Positions 1 through 7,465 of a DNA stretch of 64,000 nucleotides are shown here, piece after piece. Each line of letters starts with the position of its first letter. Position 1 is the first letter of the stretch. The translations under genes were made by a program, and so were the position numbers. The notes beneath the pieces are model-generated. The model was not told the DNA's origin. It ran no database searches and saw only the letters and a program-made list of their open reading frames with translations. Origin of the DNA: Prevotella sp. (GTDB lineage Bacteria > Bacteroidota > Bacteroidia > Bacteroidales > Bacteroidaceae); NCBI GenBank assembly GCA_017538105.1, contig JAFYJN010000067.1, positions 1 to 64,000 of the forward strand, read 5' to 3'.

Positions 1-618
1 GCAAATAATACATGGTACACTTACTATAATGGTCATTTTTATCGCTATGGTGATATTGATTATAATAGGAAAACTAATAAGGTAACAATAACAGGTAAAC
101 CCGTCAAAGTTAGTAATCATCCAAAAGACTATATGAGCAAGGTATTGAATTGTCTTAATAAGATGGCATCGTCGAAAGATGAAATCATTAGGGAAGTGTT
201 TACTGCGGCACAGGAGAATGCTAAATATGATATTAATATCCGACGAAACTTACGGGATGAAAAAGAGGGCAGTTTCACTCGTGGAGATTCTGGTCGTTCT
301 ATCATATTTTTAGACTTTGAACATGATTTAAGCCCAGGGTCAGACATGAGACGAAACCATGGTACGGAATATGACATTTTCGGTCATGAATTCAAACATG
401 CGTATGATAAAAAGTATCATATTGATTCGAGCCAACAATATAAGGAAAGTATCTTCACAATTGACGAATTTTATACGGTGATGTTTGAAAACCGATTACG
501 AAAAGATGAAGGGAACAGATTTATGAGAAATAATTATGGTAGAGTGCCTATTCCATATCAATATAGGAAGTTTTTTATGTTTAACAGAAATAATAGGAAA
601 AGATATGAGGTCAAATAG
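1..618 (+). CDS. C-terminal part of a large protein with an HExxHxxD metallopeptidase (toxin-like) domain, 5' end outside window
   Basis: The reading frame is open from base 1, so the gene starts left of the window; an internal ATG at 133 is probably not the true start. The visible 205 residues begin with a Tyr/Asn-rich stretch (TWYTYYNGHFYRYG) and continue into a domain with the zinc-binding motif HEFKHAYD (bases 388-411) and, about 25 residues later, an acidic segment TIDEF that could give the third ligand. HExxHxxD is the pattern of the M91/NleD-like peptidase toxins found at the C-termini of RHS and other polymorphic toxins. The frame ends in a basic tail and overlaps the next gene by 14 bases, as toxin and immunity genes often do. 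What the toxin is attached to (RHS, T6SS or other) cannot be seen. The fold is moderately sure; the toxin role is inferred. Confidence 0.6.
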   Translation, partial: ANNTWYTYYNGHFYRYGDIDYNRKTNKVTITGKPVKVSNHPKDYMSKVLNCLNKMASSKDEIIREVFTAAQENAKYDINIRRNLRDEKEGSFTRGDSGRSIIFLDFEHDLSPGSDMRRNHGTEYDIFGHEFKHAYDKKYHIDSSQQYKESIFTIDEFYTVMFENRLRKDEGNRFMRNNYGRVPIPYQYRKFFMFNRNNRKRYEVK

Positions 619-1204
619 TTTTTCAGTTTTTCTTGCAATGGCTACTGCTGTTTTATTCATTAACTGCTCAAATTCCGGGAGAAAAGAAACCGTTCAGGAT
701 TCGAAAGAAGAATTAAGAAAGCATCTGGCTGAGATGGATGCAAGAATGAAATGGCCTGTCGTCAAAGCAAAAGATAAGCCTATCGACTCATTGGACATCA
801 GGATTGAGGATTTGTCAATTCCAGAGTTAGACCGGGCTTTTGATATTGTCGGCGATTCGGTTTTTATCCTTTCTGAAGAAGAATTCAATATAGCGCGAGA
901 ACTTGTAAAGAAACGTTTCGCTGGTGTAAAGACTAGTATTGAAACTGAGGGCATAGATGAAAGCAAAAAGCCTTTTCCCTATAATTACTATTTCAAACAA
1001 TATATTGGTTATAAAGATCACGAAAGGAAAAAGAAATTAGTACGTGTCAATATGTTTACATCATGGCAAACTCCAAACGGATGGGTAAGAGAATTAAAAA
1101 ACCAATGGATGAGGGTTTATGACGGAGGAAAGTGGTTCGGAGGTATGATAGTAGATATTGAAACGAGAGAGGTTTCGTCAATTATGTTATCAGAAGAGAT
1201 ATAA
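605..1204 (+). CDS. lipoprotein, candidate immunity protein for the upstream metallopeptidase toxin
   Basis: I place the start at ATG 605, which overlaps the toxin stop by 14 bases, because translation from it gives a clean lipoprotein signal: a short basic start, a hydrophobic core and the lipobox-like LFINC with Cys near residue 20. An upstream ATG at 536 in the same frame would bury this signal. The mature part (about 180 residues) is charged and soluble, with no family I recognise. The residues after Cys (SNSGRK) lack the acidic run usual for surface-exported Bacteroidetes lipoproteins, so a periplasm-facing location is likelier. Translational coupling to a toxin-like gene is the main reason to suspect immunity. 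It could also be an unrelated lipoprotein. Confidence 0.6.
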   Translation: MRSNSFSVFLAMATAVLFINCSNSGRKETVQDSKEELRKHLAEMDARMKWPVVKAKDKPIDSLDIRIEDLSIPELDRAFDIVGDSVFILSEEEFNIARELVKKRFAGVKTSIETEGIDESKKPFPYNYYFKQYIGYKDHERKKKLVRVNMFTSWQTPNGWVRELKNQWMRVYDGGKWFGGMIVDIETREVSSIMLSEEI

Positions 1205-1226
1205 ATTTGATAAAACCGCACAGTAT

Positions 1227-1358
1227 ATGGATAGATTTTTGAAACTTTTCTATATCTTGTGTTTAGGAATAACAATAGGGACAATTATTTTTATCGTATA
1301 TTATTGTTCTGGAAATACAGAATTAATGTACATAGGCCTATTAACTAATAATTCATAA
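1227..1358 (+). CDS. small single-pass membrane protein, 43 aa, unknown
   Basis: The start is taken as ATG 1227, giving 43 residues with one hydrophobic segment (about residues 5-28, FLKLFYILCLGITIGTIIF) and a short polar tail. A longer frame from 1158 would overlap the preceding lipoprotein gene. It lies 22 bases after that gene and just before the SH3b gene, so it could be co-transcribed with the toxin/immunity pair. No motif supports a function, and the frame could be fortuitous. Confidence 0.35.
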   Translation: MDRFLKLFYILCLGITIGTIIFIVYYCSGNTELMYIGLLTNNS

Positions 1359-1374
1359 CTAAATAAAGAGAGCC

Positions 1375-1890
1375 ATGAACAAGAAACTATTTACCATTTT
1401 ACTGACAGCAATGATGCTTTGCACGCTGTCGGTGAGTGCCCAGACACGCGGTGTCATCAAGCGCACCAATGACGGATGGGTGGGACTGCGCACCGGTCCG
1501 GGAACCAACTATTCACTTATTCGCACCCTCCATGCCGGCGATATCGTTTACTATAGCAGTGTGGGCAATGGCTGGTCACGTGTGAAATATTCTCCCAATG
1601 GCAGTTGGGTGGGATATGTGGCAACACGCCTCATCCAACGCAGCAGTGGCAGTACCAGCAGGTCGTATAGCGGATACACCCAGAGCGGTCGCCGTTATGG
1701 TGTCATCAAGCGCACTAACGACGGATGGGTGGGACTACGTAGCGGACCCGGCACCAACTACACCCTTCTGCGCCGTCTTCATGCCGGCGACGTGGTTTAC
1801 TACAGCAACCAAGGTAACGGATGGGCTCGTGTGTCGTACACCCCCAACGGACAATGGGTAGGCTGGGTGGCCATACGACTGATTAACTGA
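1375..1890 (+). CDS. secreted protein with two SH3b domains
   Basis: A 171-residue protein with a signal peptide (cleavage probably after VSAQ, near residue 23) followed by two near-identical bacterial SH3 (SH3b/SH3_3) modules at about residues 26-85 and 110-170. Both contain RGVIKRTNDGWVGLR or a close variant, the G-P-G-T-N-Y motif, and VxYxxNGxWVGxVAxRLI. The two are joined by a Ser/Arg/Tyr-rich linker. SH3b domains usually bind peptidoglycan peptides, so an envelope role is likely; no catalytic domain is attached. The two modules probably arose by internal duplication. The start has a Bacteroidetes-like A-rich leader. Confidence 0.85.
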   Translation: MNKKLFTILLTAMMLCTLSVSAQTRGVIKRTNDGWVGLRTGPGTNYSLIRTLHAGDIVYYSSVGNGWSRVKYSPNGSWVGYVATRLIQRSSGSTSRSYSGYTQSGRRYGVIKRTNDGWVGLRSGPGTNYTLLRRLHAGDVVYYSNQGNGWARVSYTPNGQWVGWVAIRLIN

Positions 1891-1924
1891 CCCACCTTCC
1901 GGTCACGAATCAGAATCCACAACC

Positions 1925-2101
1925 ATGACTGTGCAATACCTATTAGTAACGATAGCCGTCATAGCTTCATTGGGCTATGCCGGCTATCGTCTTTATCGCT
2001 CCCTGAAACCTAAAAAAGGATGCGATATAGCCTGCGCTGGCTGTCCGCTAAAGGATAGCTGCGAGGAAAAAAGGAAGATAAAGGAAGATAAAAGGAGATA
2101 A
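1925..2101 (+). CDS. FeoB-associated Cys-rich membrane-type small protein (58 aa)
   Basis: This short frame encodes an N-terminal membrane segment (about residues 4-26), then a Lys-rich turn and a Cys cluster CDIACAGCPLKDSC (C-x3-C-x2-C-x5-C), followed by a basic tail. The layout matches the FeoB-associated Cys-rich membrane protein family, normally found beside ferrous iron transporter FeoB and thought to bind metal. No feoB is visible here, so it is either an orphan copy or misplaced. Its last ten codons are formed by a GGAAGATAAA-type tandem repeat that runs on past the stop codon, so the basic C-terminus may be a repeat-derived addition. Confidence 0.7.
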   Translation: MTVQYLLVTIAVIASLGYAGYRLYRSLKPKKGCDIACAGCPLKDSCEEKRKIKEDKRR

Positions 2102-2103
2102 AG
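2065..2103 (+). repeat. short tandem repeat of GGAAGATAAA type overlapping a gene end
   Basis: Three imperfect copies of A/GGAAGATAAA lie across the stop codon of the small Cys-rich membrane protein gene. A complementary-looking TTTATCTTC run is seen at 32187-32242, so this is one member of a dispersed intergenic repeat family. Confidence 0.6.
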
Positions 2104-2398
2104 GACATTACTCCGCTCACAACTTTTACCCTTTTACTTTGTTTATCCTTTTCCCTTTCCAATCTATTGTCTTCTATCTTCTAATTCTTAGAATTTGTCC
2201 ATATTGACACCCACCGCTAACCTAAAAAGCGTTAACGGTTGTAAAAACAAATGCTTGAAAAACCGCTTTAAACGGCTTCAAAAAACGTTTATAAAGCATC
2301 CACTTCTTTTAAAATACCATAACAACACATCTTACTGTTTTTCAGAAAGTTAAAATAATTGTCTTTTTTACAACCATCCACTTTTTTGTTATATTCGC

Positions 2399-2429
2399 TT
2401 GATTTGTGTCTGCAATAATCATATATTTG
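2399..2429 (+). promoter_or_regulatory. promoter of the beta-glucan utilization locus
   Basis: The -33 element TTG is at 2399-2401 and the -7 element TATATTTG (TAnnTTTG) at 2422-2429, with a spacer of 20 bases, the Bacteroidetes sigma-70 pattern. It lies 76 bases before the susC start. The wider gap 2102-2505 holds no other gene that I can see. It contains short inverted or repeated motifs around 2225-2300 (AACGGTTGTAAAAAC, CGCTTTAAACGG) that might be regulator sites, but nothing firm. Confidence 0.75.
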
Positions 2430-2505
2430 CAAACGAAAACGCAAGATACGCGAATACATCGCAACAACATCATCAATAACCTAATAACAACAAAACTTAT
2501 TTTTT

Positions 2506-5500
2506 ATGAAAAAAGGAAGTTTCCTATTTGCATTATTGACATTTTTAATAATGTCAGTAAGCACCTATGCCCAGAAACGTAATTTCTCGGGTACGGTGTT
2601 CGACAGCAGCGGAGAGCCGGTCATCGGTGCTTCCGTGATTGAGAAAGGTACATCCAACGGAGCCATCACCGACATCGACGGCCATTTTACCGTGTCGGTG
2701 AACCCAGGGAGCACCCTGGTCATCTCCTACATTGGTTACCAGACAGTAGAAGTGACGGCCAGTGACAACATGCAAGTGACCTTGCAAGAAGACTCGCAGT
2801 TGCTCGACGACGTGGTAGTCATCGGTTACGGTGTGCAGAAAAAGAGCGTGGTGACCGCTGCCATCGCCAAGGTGAGCAGCGACGACCTCGACGGCAAGAG
2901 CCGCCTGCGTGCCGAAGATGCCCTGAAGGGTCTGGCAGCCGGTGTCAACGTCACCTCCGCCTCAGGACAGCCCGGTTCGAAATCGTTGATACGCATCCGT
3001 GGTATTGGTACTATCAACGACTCCAATCCTTTGTATATCATCGACGGCATGCCGACCAACCAGGATGGTATGGAATCGGTGAACCCCAACGACATCGAGT
3101 CGATTGAGGTGTTGAAAGATGCCGCCTCGGGTGCCATCTACGGAGCACGTGCCGCCAACGGTGTCATCCTCGTGACCACGAAGAAAGGTAGGATGGGCAA
3201 GGCGCAAATCAACTACAACTTCTCCTACGGTTGGCAGAGCGCATGGCGCAAACGCGACGTGACGGGAGCCACAGACTACGCCATCCTTCAGAATGAGCGT
3301 AATGTGCAGAGCGGACAGGCACCCATCTATGCCGACCCCTACAACCTTATCGATGTGAACGGTGACCCCGTCGTGGGCTTCGGCACCGACTGGCAGGACC
3401 TCGTGTTCAACGACAATGCACCCATCGTACAGCATGACTTGTCTATAAGCGGTGCCAGCGAGAAGGTGAACTACTACCTCTCCATGGGTTACTTCACCCA
3501 GGAAGGTATCGTAGGCGGTAACTACGGACATTCAAACTATGACCGTCTGACCCTGCGTTCGAACAACCAGTTCAACCTGTTTGACGAGTCGAAGGACCGC
3601 ACCTTCCTCAACAAACTTGACCTGGGAGCCAACCTCTCTTATATGCGCGTACACAGTACGGGCATCGACGCCAACTCCACATGGGGCAGCGTTTTGGGTT
3701 CCGCCCTTTATCTGGCTCCCATCCTCCCCGTCACCCTGCATGGCGACATAGCCAATAGCATGATCAGCCAGTATCCGCAGTATGACCTCTACACCGATGC
3801 CTACGGCAACCCCTACACCATTCCGGGTTATGTCGGTTCCTACCAAGAGCAGAACAACCCCATAGCCATCTTGCAGGGCAACCCCACCCGTGGATGGTCG
3901 CATAAATTCATGCCCAAATTCAATATCGACCTGCAGTTGTGGGACAACATCAAATACCACTTCACCTGGAGTGCCGAACTGTCGTTCTGGGGCAACGAAG
4001 GAGCCACACTGCAGAAATATTACCTCTCCGGCAACAACAAATCTGACCATACGCAAGCCTCGGTTTATAAAGGCAACAACAGCACATGGCAGGTGGAGAA
4101 CACCCTCACTTACGATAAGACCTTTGGCAAGCATACCATCGGCGTGGTGCTCGGACAGTCGGCCCTGAAATCCACGGGCGACGACCTGAGTGCCTACCGT
4201 TGGAACCTCGTCAACATTAACAAGCCCTACCTGAACTACGCCACCAACGTAGATTATGAAACCACCGTCGATGCTGACGGTAAGATAACGGGCGTGAAGA
4301 ACCTCACCGGCAACGGCGGCGGCCCGTATGTGGAGCACCGCCTCACCTCGCTCTTCGCCCGTCTGAGCTACAACTACGACGAACGTTACATGTTCCAAGG
4401 CACCATCCGTCGTGACGGTTCCAGCCGCTTCGGCTCGAACAACAAATACGGTACCTTCCCCTCGTTCTCCGTGGGATGGAACATCATGAACGAACAGTTC
4501 ATGGAGCAGACACGCTCATGGCTGTCGAATATGAAACTGCGTGCCAGCTGGGGTAAGAACGGTAACGAGTCCATCGATGACTTCGCCTATACCACACTAT
4601 CAACGACTGGCGGCAGCAGCAACTACTACCTGGGCATGGCCAACGTGATGAACGTCGGCTCGAAAGCCAACCGTCTGGCCAATGAAGACCTGAAATGGGA
4701 AGAGAGCGAACAGACCGACATCGGTCTTGACCTCGGATTCATGAACAACGCCCTCACCTTCTCCGTCGACTACTTCATCAAGAAGACCAACGGCATGATT
4801 ATCGAGATGCCTATCCCCAGCTACGTGGGTGAACAGCGTCCGTTGGCCAACGTTGGCGACATGGAGAACAGCGGTGTGGAATTTGAGCTCGGCTACAAGT
4901 GGCACATCAGCGACGCCACCTTCGCCATCAAGGGCAATGCCTCCTACCTGCATAACGAACTGAAAAACCTCGGTAACGACACCGGTTTCCTGAACTACGG
5001 CATCAGCCAGTTCAACGACGGTGGCACACGCGCCGAAAACGGTCAGCCCTTCCCCTTCTTCTACGGCTATAAGACCGACGGCATCTTCCAGAACATGGCC
5101 GAGGTGAACGCATATACCAACGCTTCCGGCGGACTGATTATGCCCAACGCCAAACCGGGTGACATGCGCTTCGTCGATGTCAACGGTGATGGTCAAATCA
5201 CTGACGATGACCGTACCAACATCGGTAACGGCACACCGTCATGGACCTTCGGTCTGACTTTCAACGCCGAATGGAAAGGTTTCGACCTGGGCGTATTCTT
5301 CCAAGGAGTGAGCGGCATGGACGTGTTCGATGCCACCTATCGCCAAGACATCGCCTCGGGTAACTATCCTACATGGATTCTGCAACGCTGGACGGGCGAA
5401 GGCACCTCGAACACCGTGCCTACCCTGGGCGACAGCAAGAACTGGGTCGTCAGCGACATGTATATCCAAGACGGCTCCTACCTCCGTCTGAAGAACCTCA

Positions 5501-5709
5501 CCTTGGGTTACACCCTGCCGCAGAGCCTCACGCGCAAGATTCGCATCGAACGTCTGCGCATCTACGGTCGTGCCGAGAACCTGTTCACCTGGACCAAATA
5601 CTGGGGCTTCGACCCGGAAATCGGTACCAGCAGCACCTCACTGGGCGTTGACTACGGTGTCTATCCGCAAGCACGTACATGGACCATCGGATTCAATATC
5701 TCATTATAG
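2506..5709 (+). CDS. SusC-family TonB-dependent outer-membrane glycan transporter
   Basis: A 1067-residue TonB-linked outer-membrane protein. A signal peptide (about residues 1-22) is followed by a carboxypeptidase-regulatory-like beta domain (about 26-100, with VIGASVIEKGT), the SusC-type stretch DDVVVIGYGVQKKSVVTAA, a plug domain (about 115-235, NPNDIESIEVLKDAASGAIYGARA) and a large beta-barrel ending in the typical aromatic strand WTIGFNISL. Length fits SusC transporters. It should import oligosaccharides across the outer membrane with the SusD protein as lid. It leads the operon with SusD, a glycan-binding lipoprotein, GH16 and GH3, so the substrate is probably a beta-glucan. Barrel family is certain; substrate is inferred from neighbours. 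Confidence 0.95.
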   Translation: MKKGSFLFALLTFLIMSVSTYAQKRNFSGTVFDSSGEPVIGASVIEKGTSNGAITDIDGHFTVSVNPGSTLVISYIGYQTVEVTASDNMQVTLQEDSQLLDDVVVIGYGVQKKSVVTAAIAKVSSDDLDGKSRLRAEDALKGLAAGVNVTSASGQPGSKSLIRIRGIGTINDSNPLYIIDGMPTNQDGMESVNPNDIESIEVLKDAASGAIYGARAANGVILVTTKKGRMGKAQINYNFSYGWQSAWRKRDVTGATDYAILQNERNVQSGQAPIYADPYNLIDVNGDPVVGFGTDWQDLVFNDNAPIVQHDLSISGASEKVNYYLSMGYFTQEGIVGGNYGHSNYDRLTLRSNNQFNLFDESKDRTFLNKLDLGANLSYMRVHSTGIDANSTWGSVLGSALYLAPILPVTLHGDIANSMISQYPQYDLYTDAYGNPYTIPGYVGSYQEQNNPIAILQGNPTRGWSHKFMPKFNIDLQLWDNIKYHFTWSAELSFWGNEGATLQKYYLSGNNKSDHTQASVYKGNNSTWQVENTLTYDKTFGKHTIGVVLGQSALKSTGDDLSAYRWNLVNINKPYLNYATNVDYETTVDADGKITGVKNLTGNGGGPYVEHRLTSLFARLSYNYDERYMFQGTIRRDGSSRFGSNNKYGTFPSFSVGWNIMNEQFMEQTRSWLSNMKLRASWGKNGNESIDDFAYTTLSTTGGSSNYYLGMANVMNVGSKANRLANEDLKWEESEQTDIGLDLGFMNNALTFSVDYFIKKTNGMIIEMPIPSYVGEQRPLANVGDMENSGVEFELGYKWHISDATFAIKGNASYLHNELKNLGNDTGFLNYGISQFNDGGTRAENGQPFPFFYGYKTDGIFQNMAEVNAYTNASGGLIMPNAKPGDMRFVDVNGDGQITDDDRTNIGNGTPSWTFGLTFNAEWKGFDLGVFFQGVSGMDVFDATYRQDIASGNYPTWILQRWTGEGTSNTVPTLGDSKNWVVSDMYIQDGSYLRLKNLTLGYTLPQSLTRKIRIERLRIYGRAENLFTWTKYWGFDPEIGTSSTSLGVDYGVYPQARTWTIGFNISL

Positions 5710-5758
5710 GAGCAAGGGGCAAGGGGCAAGATATGGAGCAAGGGGCAAGAGAATACCC
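5709..5758 (+). repeat. intergenic GGGGCAAGGAGCAAG-type repeat after susC
   Basis: Three to four imperfect copies of GGAGCAAGGGGCAAG run directly from the susC stop and end in GAATACCC. The same element occurs after susD (7371-7403), after GH16 (11013-11053) and inside the pth 3' end. Confidence 0.65.
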
Positions 5759-5790
5759 TGATCTGTTCCCATAATTGCCGAAAAGAATCT

Positions 5791-5849
5791 TAACTAAAGA
5801 GGTTAAAACTCATAAACTAAAGAACTCATAAACTCATCAACTAAAAGTA
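5791..5849 (+). repeat. AACTCATAAACTAAAG direct repeats before susD
   Basis: Imperfect direct repeats of AACTCATAAACTAAAG and AACTCATCAACTAAAAG fill the leader just upstream of the susD start. They may act as an A-rich, unstructured translation leader or simply be low-complexity expansion. Confidence 0.45.
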
Positions 5850-5851
5850 TT

Positions 5852-7366
5852 ATGAACAAGCATATATCCATCATAGCACTTTGCGCTGCGGCCGCCTTTA
5901 CCCTGGCATCGTGCAGCGATGACTTCCTCGAGGTGAAGAAGCCCGACGGCGAGCCTCTGGAGGAATACTATACCACTGACCAGCGACTGAATGAGGCGCT
6001 CTACGCCGCTTACGCGCCGCTCCACTGGCCCGACTGGGACAACAAAGCCTACAACGACCTGACCGTGGACGCCGAAATCCTGGGTGACGACTTCTATCCT
6101 GGCGGTGAACATGCCCAGGACAACCTGCACTGGCATAAGTTGTTCAACTTTGAGGGCAACGGCAACAACACGCTGGCTACCCTTTGGACCGATTTCTACA
6201 GTGGCATCAAGCGTTGCAACGATGCCATCAAATACTGCTCTTGGGGCAACGGCACCGAAGAGGTACGCAAGACGATAGATGCACAGGCAAGACTCCTGCG
6301 TGTGTATTACTACAACATTCTGTGGCATTACTACGGCAATGTTCCCTTCTATCTGGAAAACCTGTCGATGCCCTATACGGCACCCCAGCTGAAAGCTGAC
6401 GAAATCTATGACAGGCTGATTGTGGAACTTGAGGACATCATCGCCTCGAAGGTGCTTCCGCTGCGCTGGCCCGCCACCGATGCCGGCCGCGTATCACAGG
6501 CCATGGCCTACATGCTCTATGCCGAGATGGTGATGTACCAGAACGATACGGCACGCTATCCGCAGGCCCTCGCTTACATGAAGGAGCTCATCGCCTCGTC
6601 TGATTACCAACTGAACCCCGACTATGCAGCCATCTGGAAAGAGAGCGGCGAATGGTGCGAGGAGAGCATTTTCGAAATCAACTACAACGACGACCAGGCA
6701 CAGCGCGACTGGGGCGTAGCAGCCCTTAACGCCGGCGGCAGTGTACTGCCCACCCTCATCTCGCCCAATAAATGGCCGGGTGGTGACGGTTGGAACACAG
6801 GTGAAGACGGTTGGGGCTTCCTGCCCATGCGTTTGCAGACCTTGGAGATGTTCGCCGCGAACGACCTGCGTCGTGATGCCACGGTATGGGACACACGCGG
6901 TGTGGAATATAACAACCGCTACCAAGACACTCACCTGTGGCTGGCCAAGTACCGTCCGTTCTCCGATAACAACAAGGACTGTCCGGGTTCGAAGAACCTC
7001 AACTATAACAATAACAAACGTATCTACCGCTACGCCGAGACACTGCTCAACGCCGCCGAACTGCTCCTGGCCACCGGAGGCAGCAACAGCGAAGCCACGT
7101 CCTACCTGAACCAGGTTCGCCAACGTGCCGGCTTAGAGGCTTTGCCCAGCATCACTGACGATGACATCATCAACGAGCGCCACCTGGAATTCGTGGGTGA
7201 AGGCAAACGTTACTTCGACCTCGTGCGCACAGGACGCGCCGCCAGCGTGCTCACCCCATACAAAGAGGGTTACCGCACTAACTCATGGACACCCAGCAAG
7301 AAACACATCCCGCTGGCTCAGTCGGAACTCGACGCTGACCCCAGCCTCGTGCAGAATGAGTATTAA
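5852..7366 (+). CDS. SusD-family surface glycan-binding lipoprotein
   Basis: A 504-residue RagB/SusD protein. The lipoprotein signal ends in LASC (Cys about residue 20) followed by SDDFLEVKKP, the acidic start common to surface-exposed SusD proteins. The body shows the helical TPR-like core (NEALYAAYAPL, RVYYYNILWHYYGNVPFYLE) and the C-terminal half ends with the family pattern YLNQVRQRAGL, INERHLEFVGEGKRYFDLVRTG. Length is normal. It lies 142 bases downstream of susC and forms the lid of the transporter. It binds the glycan at the cell surface; specificity cannot be read from sequence. Confidence 0.95.
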   Translation: MNKHISIIALCAAAAFTLASCSDDFLEVKKPDGEPLEEYYTTDQRLNEALYAAYAPLHWPDWDNKAYNDLTVDAEILGDDFYPGGEHAQDNLHWHKLFNFEGNGNNTLATLWTDFYSGIKRCNDAIKYCSWGNGTEEVRKTIDAQARLLRVYYYNILWHYYGNVPFYLENLSMPYTAPQLKADEIYDRLIVELEDIIASKVLPLRWPATDAGRVSQAMAYMLYAEMVMYQNDTARYPQALAYMKELIASSDYQLNPDYAAIWKESGEWCEESIFEINYNDDQAQRDWGVAALNAGGSVLPTLISPNKWPGGDGWNTGEDGWGFLPMRLQTLEMFAANDLRRDATVWDTRGVEYNNRYQDTHLWLAKYRPFSDNNKDCPGSKNLNYNNNKRIYRYAETLLNAAELLLATGGSNSEATSYLNQVRQRAGLEALPSITDDDIINERHLEFVGEGKRYFDLVRTGRAASVLTPYKEGYRTNSWTPSKKHIPLAQSELDADPSLVQNEY

Positions 7367-7370
7367 AAAA

Positions 7371-7403
7371 AGGGGCAAGGAGCAAGGGGTATGAGGTTAC
7401 CCC
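7371..7403 (+). repeat. intergenic GGGGCAAGGAGCAAG repeat with small hairpin after susD
   Basis: The repeat GGGGCAAGGAGCAAG begins five bases after the susD stop and runs into a hairpin GGGGTA-TGAGGT-TACCCC (7386-7403). The hairpin is short (6 bp) and has no T-tract, so it may be a weak intercistronic attenuator or mRNA stability element. Confidence 0.55.
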
Positions 7404-7465
7404 AAAGGCTAACGGCCTAAACTCCTGAAATCCCAAACAACCAAACGACCAAATAACTAAAGAAA

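Noticed and set aside
3532-4398. 288-codon open frame antisense to susC
   Set aside because: Opposite a certain SusC gene; translation is Val/Gly-rich without domain features.
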